Below, piece by piece: positions 1-8,856 of a stretch of DNA of 64,000 nt (position 1 is the first letter of the stretch; each line of letters starts with the position of its first letter). This DNA is from Parvibium lacunae (GTDB lineage Bacteria > Pseudomonadota > Gammaproteobacteria > Burkholderiales > Burkholderiaceae_D), in assembly GCF_003335215.1 (NCBI RefSeq), contig NZ_QPGB01000002.1, positions 124,001 to 188,000 of the forward strand, written 5' to 3'. Position numbers and translations under genes: made by a program. The notes under the pieces were generated by a model that did no database searches, was not told the origin of the DNA, and saw nothing but the letters and a program-made list of their open reading frames with translations.

Positions 1-466
1 TACCTGTAATCGCTTTCGCGCAGATCATATCGGCTTTATCTTTCAACAGTTCAATTTATTGCCATGGTTATCTGCCATGGATAACGTGTTGTTGCCTGGC
101 ACTTTTTCAGCACGACGCCGACACCAGGCTGGTGACTTACGCACGCAAGCACAGCATCTACTCACTCAACTCGACTTATCTCAAGCGCTCTGGCACTGCC
201 CGGCCTCATCCCTGTCTGTCGGACAGCAACAACGGGTTGCGGCGGCCCGGGCATTAATTGGCAAACCGGAAATTGTGATTGCCGATGAGCCTACCTCGGC
301 GCTGGATGACGCAAGGCAGCAGGCTTTTATTAATTTATTGCTAGCTGAAGCCAGTAGCGTTAATGCTACCCTGCTATTCGTGAGCCATGATGCTCGGCTG
401 GCCACACACTTTGACCGTACGGTAGCACTCGCAGACATCAATCAGCCCAATAGGGAGCCTGCATGA
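1..466 (+). CDS. ABC transporter ATP-binding protein (partial, 5' end outside window)
   Basis: This is the C-terminal part of an ABC ATPase of the LolD/MacB-type export family. The reading frame is open from base 2 and enters the window just before the Q-loop (FIFQQFNLLPW). The signature motif appears as LSVGQQQRVAAARAL, Walker B as VIADEPTSALD, and the switch histidine as VSHD. The Walker A region is missing because the gene starts before the window. The stop overlaps the next start by four bases (ATGA), so the ATPase and the permease are probably translationally coupled subunits of one transporter. The substrate cannot be told from sequence. The pair resembles ABC systems of the PA4064/PA4065 type in pseudomonads, which is a family resemblance from memory only. 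Confidence 0.9.
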   Translation, partial: TCNRFRADHIGFIFQQFNLLPWLSAMDNVLLPGTFSARRRHQAGDLRTQAQHLLTQLDLSQALWHCPASSLSVGQQQRVAAARALIGKPEIVIADEPTSALDDARQQAFINLLLAEASSVNATLLFVSHDARLATHFDRTVALADINQPNREPA

Positions 467-1734
467 AAGCCATCATCAAGCTTGCAGTCAACAGCGCTTG
501 GGCACGTCGGCAGACTCTCATCATCGTCCTATTTTCGATTGCCTTGTCAACGGCGGTGTTACTAGCCGTTGAACGTGTACGCACCGATGCTCGAGCGAGT
601 TTTACGCAATCGGTATCTGGCGTTGATCTGGTGGTGGGCGCACGTACCAGCCCAGTACAACTCATGCTGTATGCCGTTTTCCATACCGGTAATGCGACCC
701 AGAATATCAGGATAGATAACGTCGAGCGTTTAGCAACACACCCTGACGTCGCTTGGGCTATCCCACTCAGTCTGGGAGACTCTCACCAGGGATTTCCTGT
801 GCTAGGGACAACACCGCAATACTTCTCCCATTTACGTTATGGTTTACAACAACCCCTGTTTTTCGCCAAAGGGAAAAGTTTTGGCGGTACGGTGGATACG
901 GTGTTTGAGGCTGTTATCGGGCATCAGGTAGCGAAAACCCTGGGGTATACCATTGGAGACAAAATCACGCTCTCGCATGGCATGCAAACTCTAGGGCCAG
1001 AGCATGCTGATAAGCCTTTTAGGGTTGTTGGCATCCTAGCGCCAACGGGCACGCCGATTGACCGTACAGTGCATGTCAGTCTTGAGGCAATTACGGCGGT
1101 TCATTTGGATTGGATGGGTGGGGTACCATTACCTGGGGTGAAGATCCCCGCCGAACATGTCAGAAAATTCGACTTACGCCCGCAAGATATCACTGCAATA
1201 TTGATTGGGCTAAACAGCCGATCGACTGTCTTTAAGCTGCAGCGCCATATCAATAACGACCCTGGAGAACCGCTGCTGGCCGTCATGCCCGGTGTTGCAC
1301 TGGATGAGTTGTGGCAAACACTCACGATGGTCGAGAATCTCTTGTTATTAGTATCATCCCTTGTGGTCATCGTTGGCCTAGCCGGGCTCACTGCAACCCT
1401 GATGGCTGGGCTAACCGAGCGGCGCCGTGAGCTAGCCATCTTGCGAGCCCTCGGGGCAGGCCCAAGAGATCTATTTCTGATGCTAACCGCTGAAGGTATA
1501 TTCATCACGGTACTCGGTATCGCATTGGGCTATGTGTTATTGGCTGTCGGCATAACCAGCTTGGCTCCCCTACTACAATCCCAATTCGGGATTGTAGTAT
1601 TGCAACGCCTGCCTACTTATAACGAATGGTGGTTAATCGGTGCCATCTTATTGACCGGCCTTGTCGCCAGCCTGCTACCTGGCTGGCGAGCATGGCGCAT
1701 ATCATTGGCTGATGGCCTAACCCCCAGATATTAG
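463..1734 (+). CDS. FtsX/MacB-type ABC transporter permease
   Basis: A 423-residue permease with the topology of the FtsX/LolC family. There is one N-terminal membrane segment (about residues 19-37), then a large extracytoplasmic domain with VSGVDLVVGARTSP and FHTGNATQNI near residues 50-80, then three C-terminal membrane segments (about 288-313, 340-367, 388-408). The cytoplasmic loop with ERRRELAILRALGA is the usual coupling segment for the ATPase. It overlaps the upstream ATPase gene by four bases. Such pairs act on lipoproteins, peptides or envelope substrates rather than on small solutes, but this one cannot be assigned further. It is convergent with bioF, with 27 bases between the stops. 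Confidence 0.88.
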   Translation: MKAIIKLAVNSAWARRQTLIIVLFSIALSTAVLLAVERVRTDARASFTQSVSGVDLVVGARTSPVQLMLYAVFHTGNATQNIRIDNVERLATHPDVAWAIPLSLGDSHQGFPVLGTTPQYFSHLRYGLQQPLFFAKGKSFGGTVDTVFEAVIGHQVAKTLGYTIGDKITLSHGMQTLGPEHADKPFRVVGILAPTGTPIDRTVHVSLEAITAVHLDWMGGVPLPGVKIPAEHVRKFDLRPQDITAILIGLNSRSTVFKLQRHINNDPGEPLLAVMPGVALDELWQTLTMVENLLLLVSSLVVIVGLAGLTATLMAGLTERRRELAILRALGAGPRDLFLMLTAEGIFITVLGIALGYVLLAVGITSLAPLLQSQFGIVVLQRLPTYNEWWLIGAILLTGLVASLLPGWRAWRISLADGLTPRY

Positions 1735-1761
1735 CCATAGGGTTCTACAGAAACGGAATAC

Positions 1762-2922
1762 TTACAACCTGCTGGACCAACTTGCCAGGGCATCACATAG
1801 CGCCTTGATCTGACTTGGCGTATGCAAAGCCGAGAGCGAGACTCGAATCCGCGCGGTATGAGGTGGGACGGTGGGTGGGCGGATCGCTGAAGCCAGCAAA
1901 CCCCGCTCAAGCAAATAATCTTTCAACGCCAAGGCTTGGCTTTCTGCGCCCACAATCAGCGGCACGATATGCGTGGTAGAGGTGCCCGTATCAAAACCCA
2001 AGGCTTGCACAGCGTGGCGGAATTGCGCAGCGGTTTCTAACAAAGCCGTGCGCGTAGCTTGTAGGCTGGGGAGCTTGGCCCAAGCGGCTTGCACCGCCCC
2101 CACTACGGCAGGCGATAAGCCCGTAGAATAAATAAAGCCCGTGCAGCGGTTGAGCAGATAATCGCGCACCACTTCGCTACACGCCACATACGCGCCGGAC
2201 ACGCCAATCGCCTTGCTAAAGGTGCCCATTACCGCGCCACGACGGCCTCCATCCATCCACTGCGCAGCCAGACCATAGCCCTGCGTGCCGAGCACACCCG
2301 TGGCATGCGCTTCATCTAAAAATAAGAACAAATTAAATTCATCGGCCAAAGCGGCGATGGCGGGCATATCTAAACAATCGCCATCCATCCCAAACACCGT
2401 CTCCGCCACCAAAAATTTCGGGCGGGGATCATGGGCATACTTTTCCAATAATTCGCGTAAATGCGTGAGGTCATTGTGCCGGTAGCGAAGCTGGTGCACA
2501 CCGGCCAACTGGCAACCATGATGCAAACTAGCGTGATTCAGCCGATCGGCAAACACCAGTGGCTCGGCGCCCAATACTTTTTTATCCAGCAAGGCTGCCA
2601 GCGCGGTGGCATTGGCTTGATAACCAGAATTAAAGGTCAACGCGCATTCCGTGCCCTTCGCAGCGGCAATCGCCGCATCCAGTGCAGCATGAGGGGGCAA
2701 ATTGCCGGACAGTAAGCGTGCCCCCGTTGCCCCCACGCCGTACGCCTGCGCACAGGCATGCGCAGCGGCAATCAGCTCAGGATCTTGCGCTAGGCCTAAG
2801 TAATTGTTGTGGGAAAAATCCGCCAACAAACCGGGCCATTCAGTCGATGGCAATGCGCGGCGCCGCGCACTGGGCTCAAGGCTGCGGGTGTAGTCAGAAA
2901 ATTTAGATTGGCTGTTGCTCAT
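1762..2922 (-). CDS. bioF: 8-amino-7-oxononanoate synthase
   Basis: A 386-residue PLP enzyme of the alpha-oxoamine synthase family, matching the usual BioF length. It would condense pimeloyl-ACP (or CoA) with alanine in the first step of biotin ring assembly. The PLP lysine is in GTFSKAIG (K237), the DEAHATG box (D203, H206) binds the cofactor, and the glycine-rich GARLLSGN segment lies near residue 67. The related enzyme Kbl (2-amino-3-ketobutyrate CoA ligase) is less likely because the N-terminus and the absence of a tdh neighbour fit BioF better. No other bio gene is in the window. It is divergent from nadB across 77 bases. Confidence 0.9.
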   Translation of the reverse strand: MSNSQSKFSDYTRSLEPSARRRALPSTEWPGLLADFSHNNYLGLAQDPELIAAAHACAQAYGVGATGARLLSGNLPPHAALDAAIAAAKGTECALTFNSGYQANATALAALLDKKVLGAEPLVFADRLNHASLHHGCQLAGVHQLRYRHNDLTHLRELLEKYAHDPRPKFLVAETVFGMDGDCLDMPAIAALADEFNLFLFLDEAHATGVLGTQGYGLAAQWMDGGRRGAVMGTFSKAIGVSGAYVACSEVVRDYLLNRCTGFIYSTGLSPAVVGAVQAAWAKLPSLQATRTALLETAAQFRHAVQALGFDTGTSTTHIVPLIVGAESQALALKDYLLERGLLASAIRPPTVPPHTARIRVSLSALHTPSQIKALCDALASWSSRL

Positions 2923-2999
2923 GCCTGCATTGTAACGCGACGCTCAATCTGCGCTTACAATGCTCTTTATGTTGATATGTGCATAAAGTTGAATGAATT

Positions 3000-4613
3000 A
3001 TGAGTGATTTGCATGCCCATGATGTTCTCATTATTGGCAGCGGCTTGGCTGGGCTGACCGTGGCGCTTTCACTGGCCAATGAAAAACGCGTGGCGATTGT
3101 GACCAAACGCGCATTGATAGAAGGTGCGAGTGATTGGGCGCAAGGCGGGATCGCGGCCGTGCTGGACCAAGACGAAGATAATTTCGCCGATCATATTCAA
3201 GACACGCTGATTGCGGGTGCGGGTCTGTGCGATGAAAACGCCGTGCGTTACATTGTGGAAAATGGTCCTAGCAGCATTCGCTGGCTGATTGAACAAGGCG
3301 TGCCCTTCACGCCCGATGCCAGCAGCAAAACTGGCTACCACTTAACCCGCGAGGGCGGCCATAGCCACCGTCGAATTATTCATGCCGATGATGCCACTGG
3401 CCATGCAGTGCAAACCACGCTGGAAGCCAAGGTACGTGCGCACCCGAACATTACCCTGTTTGAAAGTCATCACGTCGTCAACCTGATTACCACCGCCAAG
3501 CTAGCGAAGTGGGAAGGCGGGAATGAGCAAGCCATAACGGATAATCACTGCGTCGGCGCATATGTGTTTAACAAAGCCACGCAGCAGGTCGAAACCTTTA
3601 CCGCGCCCTTTGTGGTGCTGGCGACGGGCGGCGCGGGTAAGGTCTATCTGTACACCAGCAACCCTGATACCGCGACCGGCGATGGCATTGCGATGGCCTG
3701 GCGCGTGGGCTGCCGCGTGGCGAACATGGAGTTTATTCAGTTTCACCCAACCTGCTTGTATCACCCTCACGCCAAATCATTTTTGATTACCGAAGCGGTG
3801 CGCGGCGAAGGTGGCAAACTGCTGCTGCCCGATGGCTCCCGCTTTATGCCCAGCCATGATAAACGCGAAGAGCTGGCCCCGCGTGATGTGGTGGCCCGTG
3901 CGATTGACTACGAAATGAAAAAGCGCGGCTTGGATTGTGTGTATCTCGATATTACGCACCAACCTGCCAAATTTATACTGAGCCACTTCCCCAATATTTA
4001 CGCAACGTGTAAAGAATTGGGCATCGACATGACACACGAGCCCATCCCCGTGGTGCCCGCTGCGCATTACACCTGCGGCGGGGTGCTTACCGACTTACAC
4101 GCCCGCACGGACATTACAGGCTTGTATGCGGTGGGCGAAGTCGCTTGCACGGGTTTACACGGCGCGAATCGCTTGGCCTCAAATTCCTTGCTGGAATGTT
4201 TGGTCATGGGCAAGGCGGCGGCCGCGGATATTTTGACGCGCCCAACGCAAACCATTCCATCTATCCCGCAGTGGGACGAAAGCCGCGTAACGCGGGCCGA
4301 GGAAGAAGTCACCGTCTCGCATGACTGGGATGAGCTGCGCCGCCTGATGTGGAACTACGTCGGCATCGTGCGCTCCAACCAGCGCCTAGCTCAAGCCCAA
4401 CGGCGGATTAGCCTGCTCAAAGAAGAAGTGGATGAGTTTTATAACCGTTACTTGATCAGCCCAGATTTGTTGGAGCTACGTAACCTCACCACCGTCGCGG
4501 ATTTAATTGTGCAAAGCGCCGTGCAACGTAAAGAAAGTCGGGGACTGCATTACACCAAGGATTTCCCAAACAAGGAAGCCTCGCCTAGCTTCACAATTTT
4601 GCATCGGCACTAA
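3000..4613 (+). CDS. nadB: L-aspartate oxidase
   Basis: A 537-residue flavoprotein that oxidises L-aspartate to iminoaspartate, the first step of de novo NAD synthesis. The N-terminal FAD dinucleotide fold is seen as DVLIIGSGLAGL (about residues 8-19), followed by SDWAQGGIAA. The active-site stretch EGGHSHRRIIHADDATG and the FIQFHPT and ANRLASNSLLE motifs are typical of NadB and of succinate dehydrogenase flavoproteins. The missing sdh neighbours and the NadB-like C-terminus argue for NadB. Its product feeds NadA (10.3-11.4 kb here). The start is the ATG at 3000; the upstream region is shared with bioF. Confidence 0.95.
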   Translation: MSDLHAHDVLIIGSGLAGLTVALSLANEKRVAIVTKRALIEGASDWAQGGIAAVLDQDEDNFADHIQDTLIAGAGLCDENAVRYIVENGPSSIRWLIEQGVPFTPDASSKTGYHLTREGGHSHRRIIHADDATGHAVQTTLEAKVRAHPNITLFESHHVVNLITTAKLAKWEGGNEQAITDNHCVGAYVFNKATQQVETFTAPFVVLATGGAGKVYLYTSNPDTATGDGIAMAWRVGCRVANMEFIQFHPTCLYHPHAKSFLITEAVRGEGGKLLLPDGSRFMPSHDKREELAPRDVVARAIDYEMKKRGLDCVYLDITHQPAKFILSHFPNIYATCKELGIDMTHEPIPVVPAAHYTCGGVLTDLHARTDITGLYAVGEVACTGLHGANRLASNSLLECLVMGKAAAADILTRPTQTIPSIPQWDESRVTRAEEEVTVSHDWDELRRLMWNYVGIVRSNQRLAQAQRRISLLKEEVDEFYNRYLISPDLLELRNLTTVADLIVQSAVQRKESRGLHYTKDFPNKEASPSFTILHRH

Positions 4614-4682
4614 TTCAATACCCTGACTACCCAACGCAAAAAACGGATAGGCTTATCTAGCCGATCAAGCTACAGTACACAC

Positions 4683-5513
4683 ATGGAAAAACTTGATCGG
4701 CTCGAACAATTCCGCCAACTCCTTGCCCAATCAGCGACTGAGTCCCACTCCGTCAGCGACATTGCCGCACAAGTGGGTGGTAGCCCAACCCACCTGCAAC
4801 GCGCCTTTACCGCACGCTATGGCATTACGCCCAAACAATACCAACTGGCGCAGCGTCAGCAATACTTTAAGGCCCAATTGCGCCAGCAAGTGCCAGTGAC
4901 GCAAGCACTGTATGAAGCGGGATATGGGGCGACCAGCCGCGTTTATGAAAATATCGATCAAACCCTGGGAATGACTCCGCGCCGTTACCAGCGCGGCGCG
5001 GCCGGAGAGGTCATCAGCTACGCCCTTGCCGACACACCTTTAGGCCGCATGCTCCTCGCTGCCACTGATCGGGGCTTATGCTGTGTGCAATTCGGAGAGG
5101 ATGACGCCGCCCTGCTCTCGGCCTTACAGCGCGAATTTCCACAGGCTACGATTGACGCTATGCACACGCCCTCTCCCGCCTTTAGCGAATGGATTACCGC
5201 CCTCAATGCGTACCTGCGTGGTGAGCACGCCTTGCCCGATTTGCCGCTGGATGTTCGTGGCACCGTATTTCAAATCAAAGTCTGGCGCTACCTACAACAG
5301 ATTCCCGCCGGCACCCACCAAACCTATATGCAAGTAGCCGCTGCAATTGGCCACCCCAAAGCGGTGCGGGCGGCTGCCAGTGCCTGCGCGGCGAATCGGC
5401 TAGCCTTACTCATTCCTTGCCACCGCGTCTTGCGTGGCGATGGTGGGTTGGGTGGCTACCGTTGGGGCTTGGATCGCAAAGCAAGTTTGCTAGACATAGA
5501 GCAATCAGATTAA
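4683..5513 (+). CDS. AraC-type HTH / methylated-DNA-cysteine S-methyltransferase fusion
   Basis: A 276-residue two-domain protein. Residues 1-105 form an AraC-type helix-turn-helix pair (SPTHLQRAFTARYGITP; TSRVYENIDQTLGMTPRRYQ). Residues 110-276 are an Ogt/Ada-type O6-alkylguanine DNA alkyltransferase with acceptor cysteine C246 in the PCHRVL motif and a GGYRWGLDRKASLL tail. It equals E. coli Ada without its N-terminal zinc/methylphosphotriester domain, so it cannot sense phosphotriesters through that cysteine cluster. It probably repairs O6-methylguanine directly; any regulatory role is uncertain. Its stop overlaps the stop of nhaA on the other strand (TTAA at 5510-5513). Confidence 0.9.
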   Translation: MEKLDRLEQFRQLLAQSATESHSVSDIAAQVGGSPTHLQRAFTARYGITPKQYQLAQRQQYFKAQLRQQVPVTQALYEAGYGATSRVYENIDQTLGMTPRRYQRGAAGEVISYALADTPLGRMLLAATDRGLCCVQFGEDDAALLSALQREFPQATIDAMHTPSPAFSEWITALNAYLRGEHALPDLPLDVRGTVFQIKVWRYLQQIPAGTHQTYMQVAAAIGHPKAVRAAASACAANRLALLIPCHRVLRGDGGLGGYRWGLDRKASLLDIEQSD

Positions 5514-6757
5514 GGTTTTGTCTGATCATGCGCCTCATACTTCGGCTCGGCACGGATAAAGGGGCGAGTTTGGTCCTCTGCTGAGAAAAAATGAATCCGC
5601 CCCGCTCGCGGCAAGCTTAGCGTCAAAATAATTAAGCCTAAACAGGCTGAGAAAATAGACCCGGTATAGACCCCTAACCGAACCGGTGTTGCGAGCGTCG
5701 GCTCAGTAAAGGCTAGCGCCCCAACAAATAAACTCATCGTAAACCCGATGCCAGCAATACAACCCACACCAATAATTTGACCTAAATTGCCTGGGGGTCT
5801 TGCCTTCATAAGCGTGGCACCCAAATAAGTCATGATCGCAATGCCGGCAGGCTTGCCGACCGCCAAACCCAGTGCCGTCCCTAAGGTTATTGGATGCATC
5901 AAATACTGACTGGCGCCGTTCAAACTGAGTCCGGCATTCGCAAACGCAAATATCGGCATAATGAAAAATAACACCCAAGGCCGAAACTGGTGTTCGGCTT
6001 CATGCAAAGGGCTATGCCCATCTTTTGCACGCAGGGGAATGCAAGCCGCTACGATCACCCCCGCAATCGTCGGACTGATCCCTGATTGATACATGACCGT
6101 CCATAAACCAATGCCCACCAAGAGATACAGGCCAATAAAAGGCAGCTTAAACCGGCCCATGATCCACAGCACGCTAGCAATACCCAGCGCTATCAACAAG
6201 TAATCCGTCAGAACTTGTTCTGTATAAAATAGTGCGACGATCAAAATCGCACCCAGATCATCCACCACCGCAACTGCAAGTAAAAAAGCCTTGAGGGCGA
6301 CTGGAACACGATTCCCAAGCAGTGATAAAACGCCAAGCGCAAAAGCAATATCCGTTGCGGCTGGAATGGCCCACCCCTTAGCGAACCCAGCTTCCGCTGC
6401 AAATACCCAGTACAGAAATGCGGGCGCAGCCATTCCCCCTAAAGCAGCGAGCACGGGCAAGAACGCCGCTTTGGGATTAGATAGCTGGCCCTCTAACAGC
6501 TCGCGCTTCAGTTCTAGTCCAACAAAAAAGAAAAATAAGGCCATTAACGCATTTTTAATCCAGTAGGCCACGGTCATTTCTATACCACCACCCGTTGGAC
6601 CAATACTGAAGGGCGTTGACAGTACGGTTTGATAGAGCGGGCCCAACGGCGAGTTAACGACCAGCATCGCCAACGCCGCAATCAATACCAGCAGAGCGCC
6701 AGGGAAGGCTTCTTGCGGTAAAAAACCCAATACTTTATGAGAAGAAGGAGCAGTCAT
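5510..6757 (-). CDS. nhaA: Na+/H+ antiporter NhaA
   Basis: A 415-residue inner-membrane antiporter of the NhaA family, close to the usual length. The ion-binding aspartates are present as VVDDLGAI (D166, D167, equivalent to D163/D164 of E. coli), and the unwound-helix motif ATDIAFALG contains D136. FFFFVGLELKREL near residue 75 is also typical. It exports Na+ (or Li+) in exchange for protons and so contributes to pH and sodium homeostasis. It begins five bases after the Ca/Na antiporter gene on the same strand, so the two are probably co-transcribed as a cation module. Confidence 0.95.
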   Translation of the reverse strand: MTAPSSHKVLGFLPQEAFPGALLVLIAALAMLVVNSPLGPLYQTVLSTPFSIGPTGGGIEMTVAYWIKNALMALFFFFVGLELKRELLEGQLSNPKAAFLPVLAALGGMAAPAFLYWVFAAEAGFAKGWAIPAATDIAFALGVLSLLGNRVPVALKAFLLAVAVVDDLGAILIVALFYTEQVLTDYLLIALGIASVLWIMGRFKLPFIGLYLLVGIGLWTVMYQSGISPTIAGVIVAACIPLRAKDGHSPLHEAEHQFRPWVLFFIMPIFAFANAGLSLNGASQYLMHPITLGTALGLAVGKPAGIAIMTYLGATLMKARPPGNLGQIIGVGCIAGIGFTMSLFVGALAFTEPTLATPVRLGVYTGSIFSACLGLIILTLSLPRAGRIHFFSAEDQTRPFIRAEPKYEAHDQTKP

Positions 6758-6762
6758 AGAGA

Positions 6763-7719
6763 TTAAGCAATCGCAATTAAATAAGCGGTATAGGCAGCGT
6801 AACCCAGCATAAATACACAGCCCTCCCAGCGTTGTAGCTTTGCCCCTGTACGCGCAAAATAAATCAACAGGACGGTGGTCATTAACATGACCCAGATATC
6901 AAAACGGATAATCTGTTGAGGAATCTGAATGGGTTGAATAATGGATGTCGTCCCTAAGATAAATAGCACATTAAATATATTTGAACCAACGATATTTCCA
7001 TAAGCGACATCTGCATGTTTGCGCAGCGCCGCCATAACAGAAGTCACCAGCTCGGGCATAGAGGTTCCAACCGCCACAATGGTTAAGCCAATGATCGTAT
7101 CTGAAACCCCCAACCCTTTCGCTAGAGCAATCGAGCCCTCTACTAAATAGCGCGCACCAAAAATGGTGATAGCAATACCGACAATCGCCATTCCGACTGA
7201 AAGCAGGATGCTGGTTGGTCCTTTGCGCGCATCTTCCGCACGATGCTCAGCCACCAGAGCTGCCTCATCCGGGATTCGTTTTTCTTGAATTGCAACATAG
7301 ACTACATACATCAAGAGAGCCGCAACAAAGACACAGCCGACCCACCGATACATTTCGCCATGCAGCACGACTGCTAAACAGGCCAGGGTAGAGACCGCTA
7401 ACATCAATGCGTCTCGTTTAAATCCCTTTGGATTAACAGTTAATGGATAGATCAGTGCCGATAGTCCCAAGATGAATAGAACGTTAGCAATATTTGAACC
7501 GACCACATTACCCACAGCAATACCTGGCGATCCATTTAACGCAGCCGTAACACTGGTCACCAACTCTGGGGTTGACGTACCAAACCCCACTAGGGTCAGA
7601 CCGATCAATAACGGTGAAACACCCAGAGACTTAGCAGAGGCAACCGCACCACGAACAAGCAGTTCGCCGCCTGTGAGTAAAAGCGCTAAGCCCAGCCCAA
7701 TACTGATCCAAATATCCAT
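6763..7719 (-). CDS. Calcium/sodium antiporter, YrbG-like (CaCA family)
   Basis: A 318-residue membrane protein with the two inverted repeats of the CaCA superfamily. Each repeat carries the cation-site motifs: GTSTPELVTSV with VGSNIANVLFILG in the first half, and GTSMPELVTSV with VGSNIFNVLFILG in the second. About ten membrane segments are visible, with a hydrophilic loop around residues 145-165. The family exchanges Ca2+ (or another cation) for Na+ or H+. It is the first gene of a probable two-gene unit with nhaA (five-base gap), which suggests coupled sodium handling. Confidence 0.92.
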   Translation of the reverse strand: MDIWISIGLGLALLLTGGELLVRGAVASAKSLGVSPLLIGLTLVGFGTSTPELVTSVTAALNGSPGIAVGNVVGSNIANVLFILGLSALIYPLTVNPKGFKRDALMLAVSTLACLAVVLHGEMYRWVGCVFVAALLMYVVYVAIQEKRIPDEAALVAEHRAEDARKGPTSILLSVGMAIVGIAITIFGARYLVEGSIALAKGLGVSDTIIGLTIVAVGTSMPELVTSVMAALRKHADVAYGNIVGSNIFNVLFILGTTSIIQPIQIPQQIIRFDIWVMLMTTVLLIYFARTGAKLQRWEGCVFMLGYAAYTAYLIAIA

Positions 7720-7968
7720 ATGCTCACTCTTATCGTGGTTTAATCAGCTCACAACAACTTGGTCAAGACGAGGTGCTTCAAGGCAATGAATGAAGCATTA
7801 AATCGATCAGAGTCGAACAAACCAGGATAGTTCAACGCTTAAATAGAATTGAGTCAGCCAGTAATTCGGCATCATTGGGGGTTATTGAGCGTTAATCGGT
7901 TGATAAACTACATAAAACGCAGAAAGTGAACTCAATCGTTCAATGCATAATCAGTCAATAGATCACGT
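7720..7968. other. Intergenic region upstream of the antiporter pair
   Basis: A 249-base region without a credible gene. It must contain the promoter of the antiporter-nhaA unit (transcribed leftward). I found no strong hairpin, riboswitch core or clear -35/-10 pair that I would defend. Confidence 0.4.
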
Positions 7969-8856
7969 TCACCGGCTCGCGATTTGTCTGGCCTGCCGAT
8001 TGTTGAATAGACCTTCAGCAGAGTAAACCAACAGTGCCAACCAAATTAACCCATAGCCCCACAGCTTATGTCCTTCCAGCGGCTCATTGTATAAATACAC
8101 ACCCAGTAAGAGCTGTAACGTGGGGCCAATGTATTGCAGTAAACCCAGCAATGAGAGCGGAATCCGTCGTGCCCCCGCCGCGAACAGCAAGAGCGGAATC
8201 GCAGTAATCGGCCCCGCCAGTAGCAACCACCCTTGCGTACTCAGCGGCGCAGACACCGCGTCGCTTTGGCCCTGCTGAATTAACCAAGCCCAATACGCCA
8301 AGGCAAAAGGGGCGAGGAGCAACGTTTCGAGCGAAAGTCCTTCCAGCGCACCCAAACTGGCGGTTTTACGCATCAGGCCGTACGTACCAAAGGAAAGCGC
8401 CAACACCAGCCCGATCCAGGGTAACTGACCTGCATCATAGGTTAGCCAGAGCACCCCCAGCGCGGCCAAAGCAATCGCCCCCCACTGCCCGCGTCGCAAG
8501 CGCTCCTTTAAGACCAGATACCCGAGCAAGACATTGATGAGCGGGTTAATAAAATAGCCCAAGCTGCCATCCACCACATGGCCGTTATTGACTGCCCAGA
8601 TGTAGACCCACCAATTGAGTGAAAGTGCAGCAGAACTCGCCAAAAAACGCAACACCACTCTCGGTTGCTGGCGTAGGGCCGCCAGCCAGGCCCACTGGCG
8701 GCGAAACGCCAAGATCACGTACAGGAATACCGCAGACCACATAATCCGATGCAACACAATTTCCAACGCGCCTACACTTTGTAATTGCTTGAAGTACAGG
8801 GGAAACAAGCCCCACAAAAAGTAGGCGGCAGCGGCGTAGAGGATGCCGAGTTGCAT
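7969..8856 (-). CDS. rarD: RarD-type EamA family transporter
   Basis: A 295-residue inner-membrane protein with ten predicted membrane segments arranged as two EamA/DMT halves. The N-terminus (YFLWGLFPLYFKQL) and the segment SLNWWVYIWAVNNGHVVDGSLGYFINPL are hallmarks of the RarD subfamily, whose E. coli member is linked to chloramphenicol tolerance; the natural substrate is not established. Its start overlaps the nadC stop by one base (TGATG), so it is translated from the same message as nadC. Confidence 0.88.
   Translation of the reverse strand: MQLGILYAAAAYFLWGLFPLYFKQLQSVGALEIVLHRIMWSAVFLYVILAFRRQWAWLAALRQQPRVVLRFLASSAALSLNWWVYIWAVNNGHVVDGSLGYFINPLINVLLGYLVLKERLRRGQWGAIALAALGVLWLTYDAGQLPWIGLVLALSFGTYGLMRKTASLGALEGLSLETLLLAPFALAYWAWLIQQGQSDAVSAPLSTQGWLLLAGPITAIPLLLFAAGARRIPLSLLGLLQYIGPTLQLLLGVYLYNEPLEGHKLWGYGLIWLALLVYSAEGLFNNRQARQIASR

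Noticed and set aside
7720-7968. Possible riboswitch upstream of the Ca/Na antiporter
   Set aside because: I looked for a structured core such as a yybP-ykoY type element and found no convincing stems or conserved motif.
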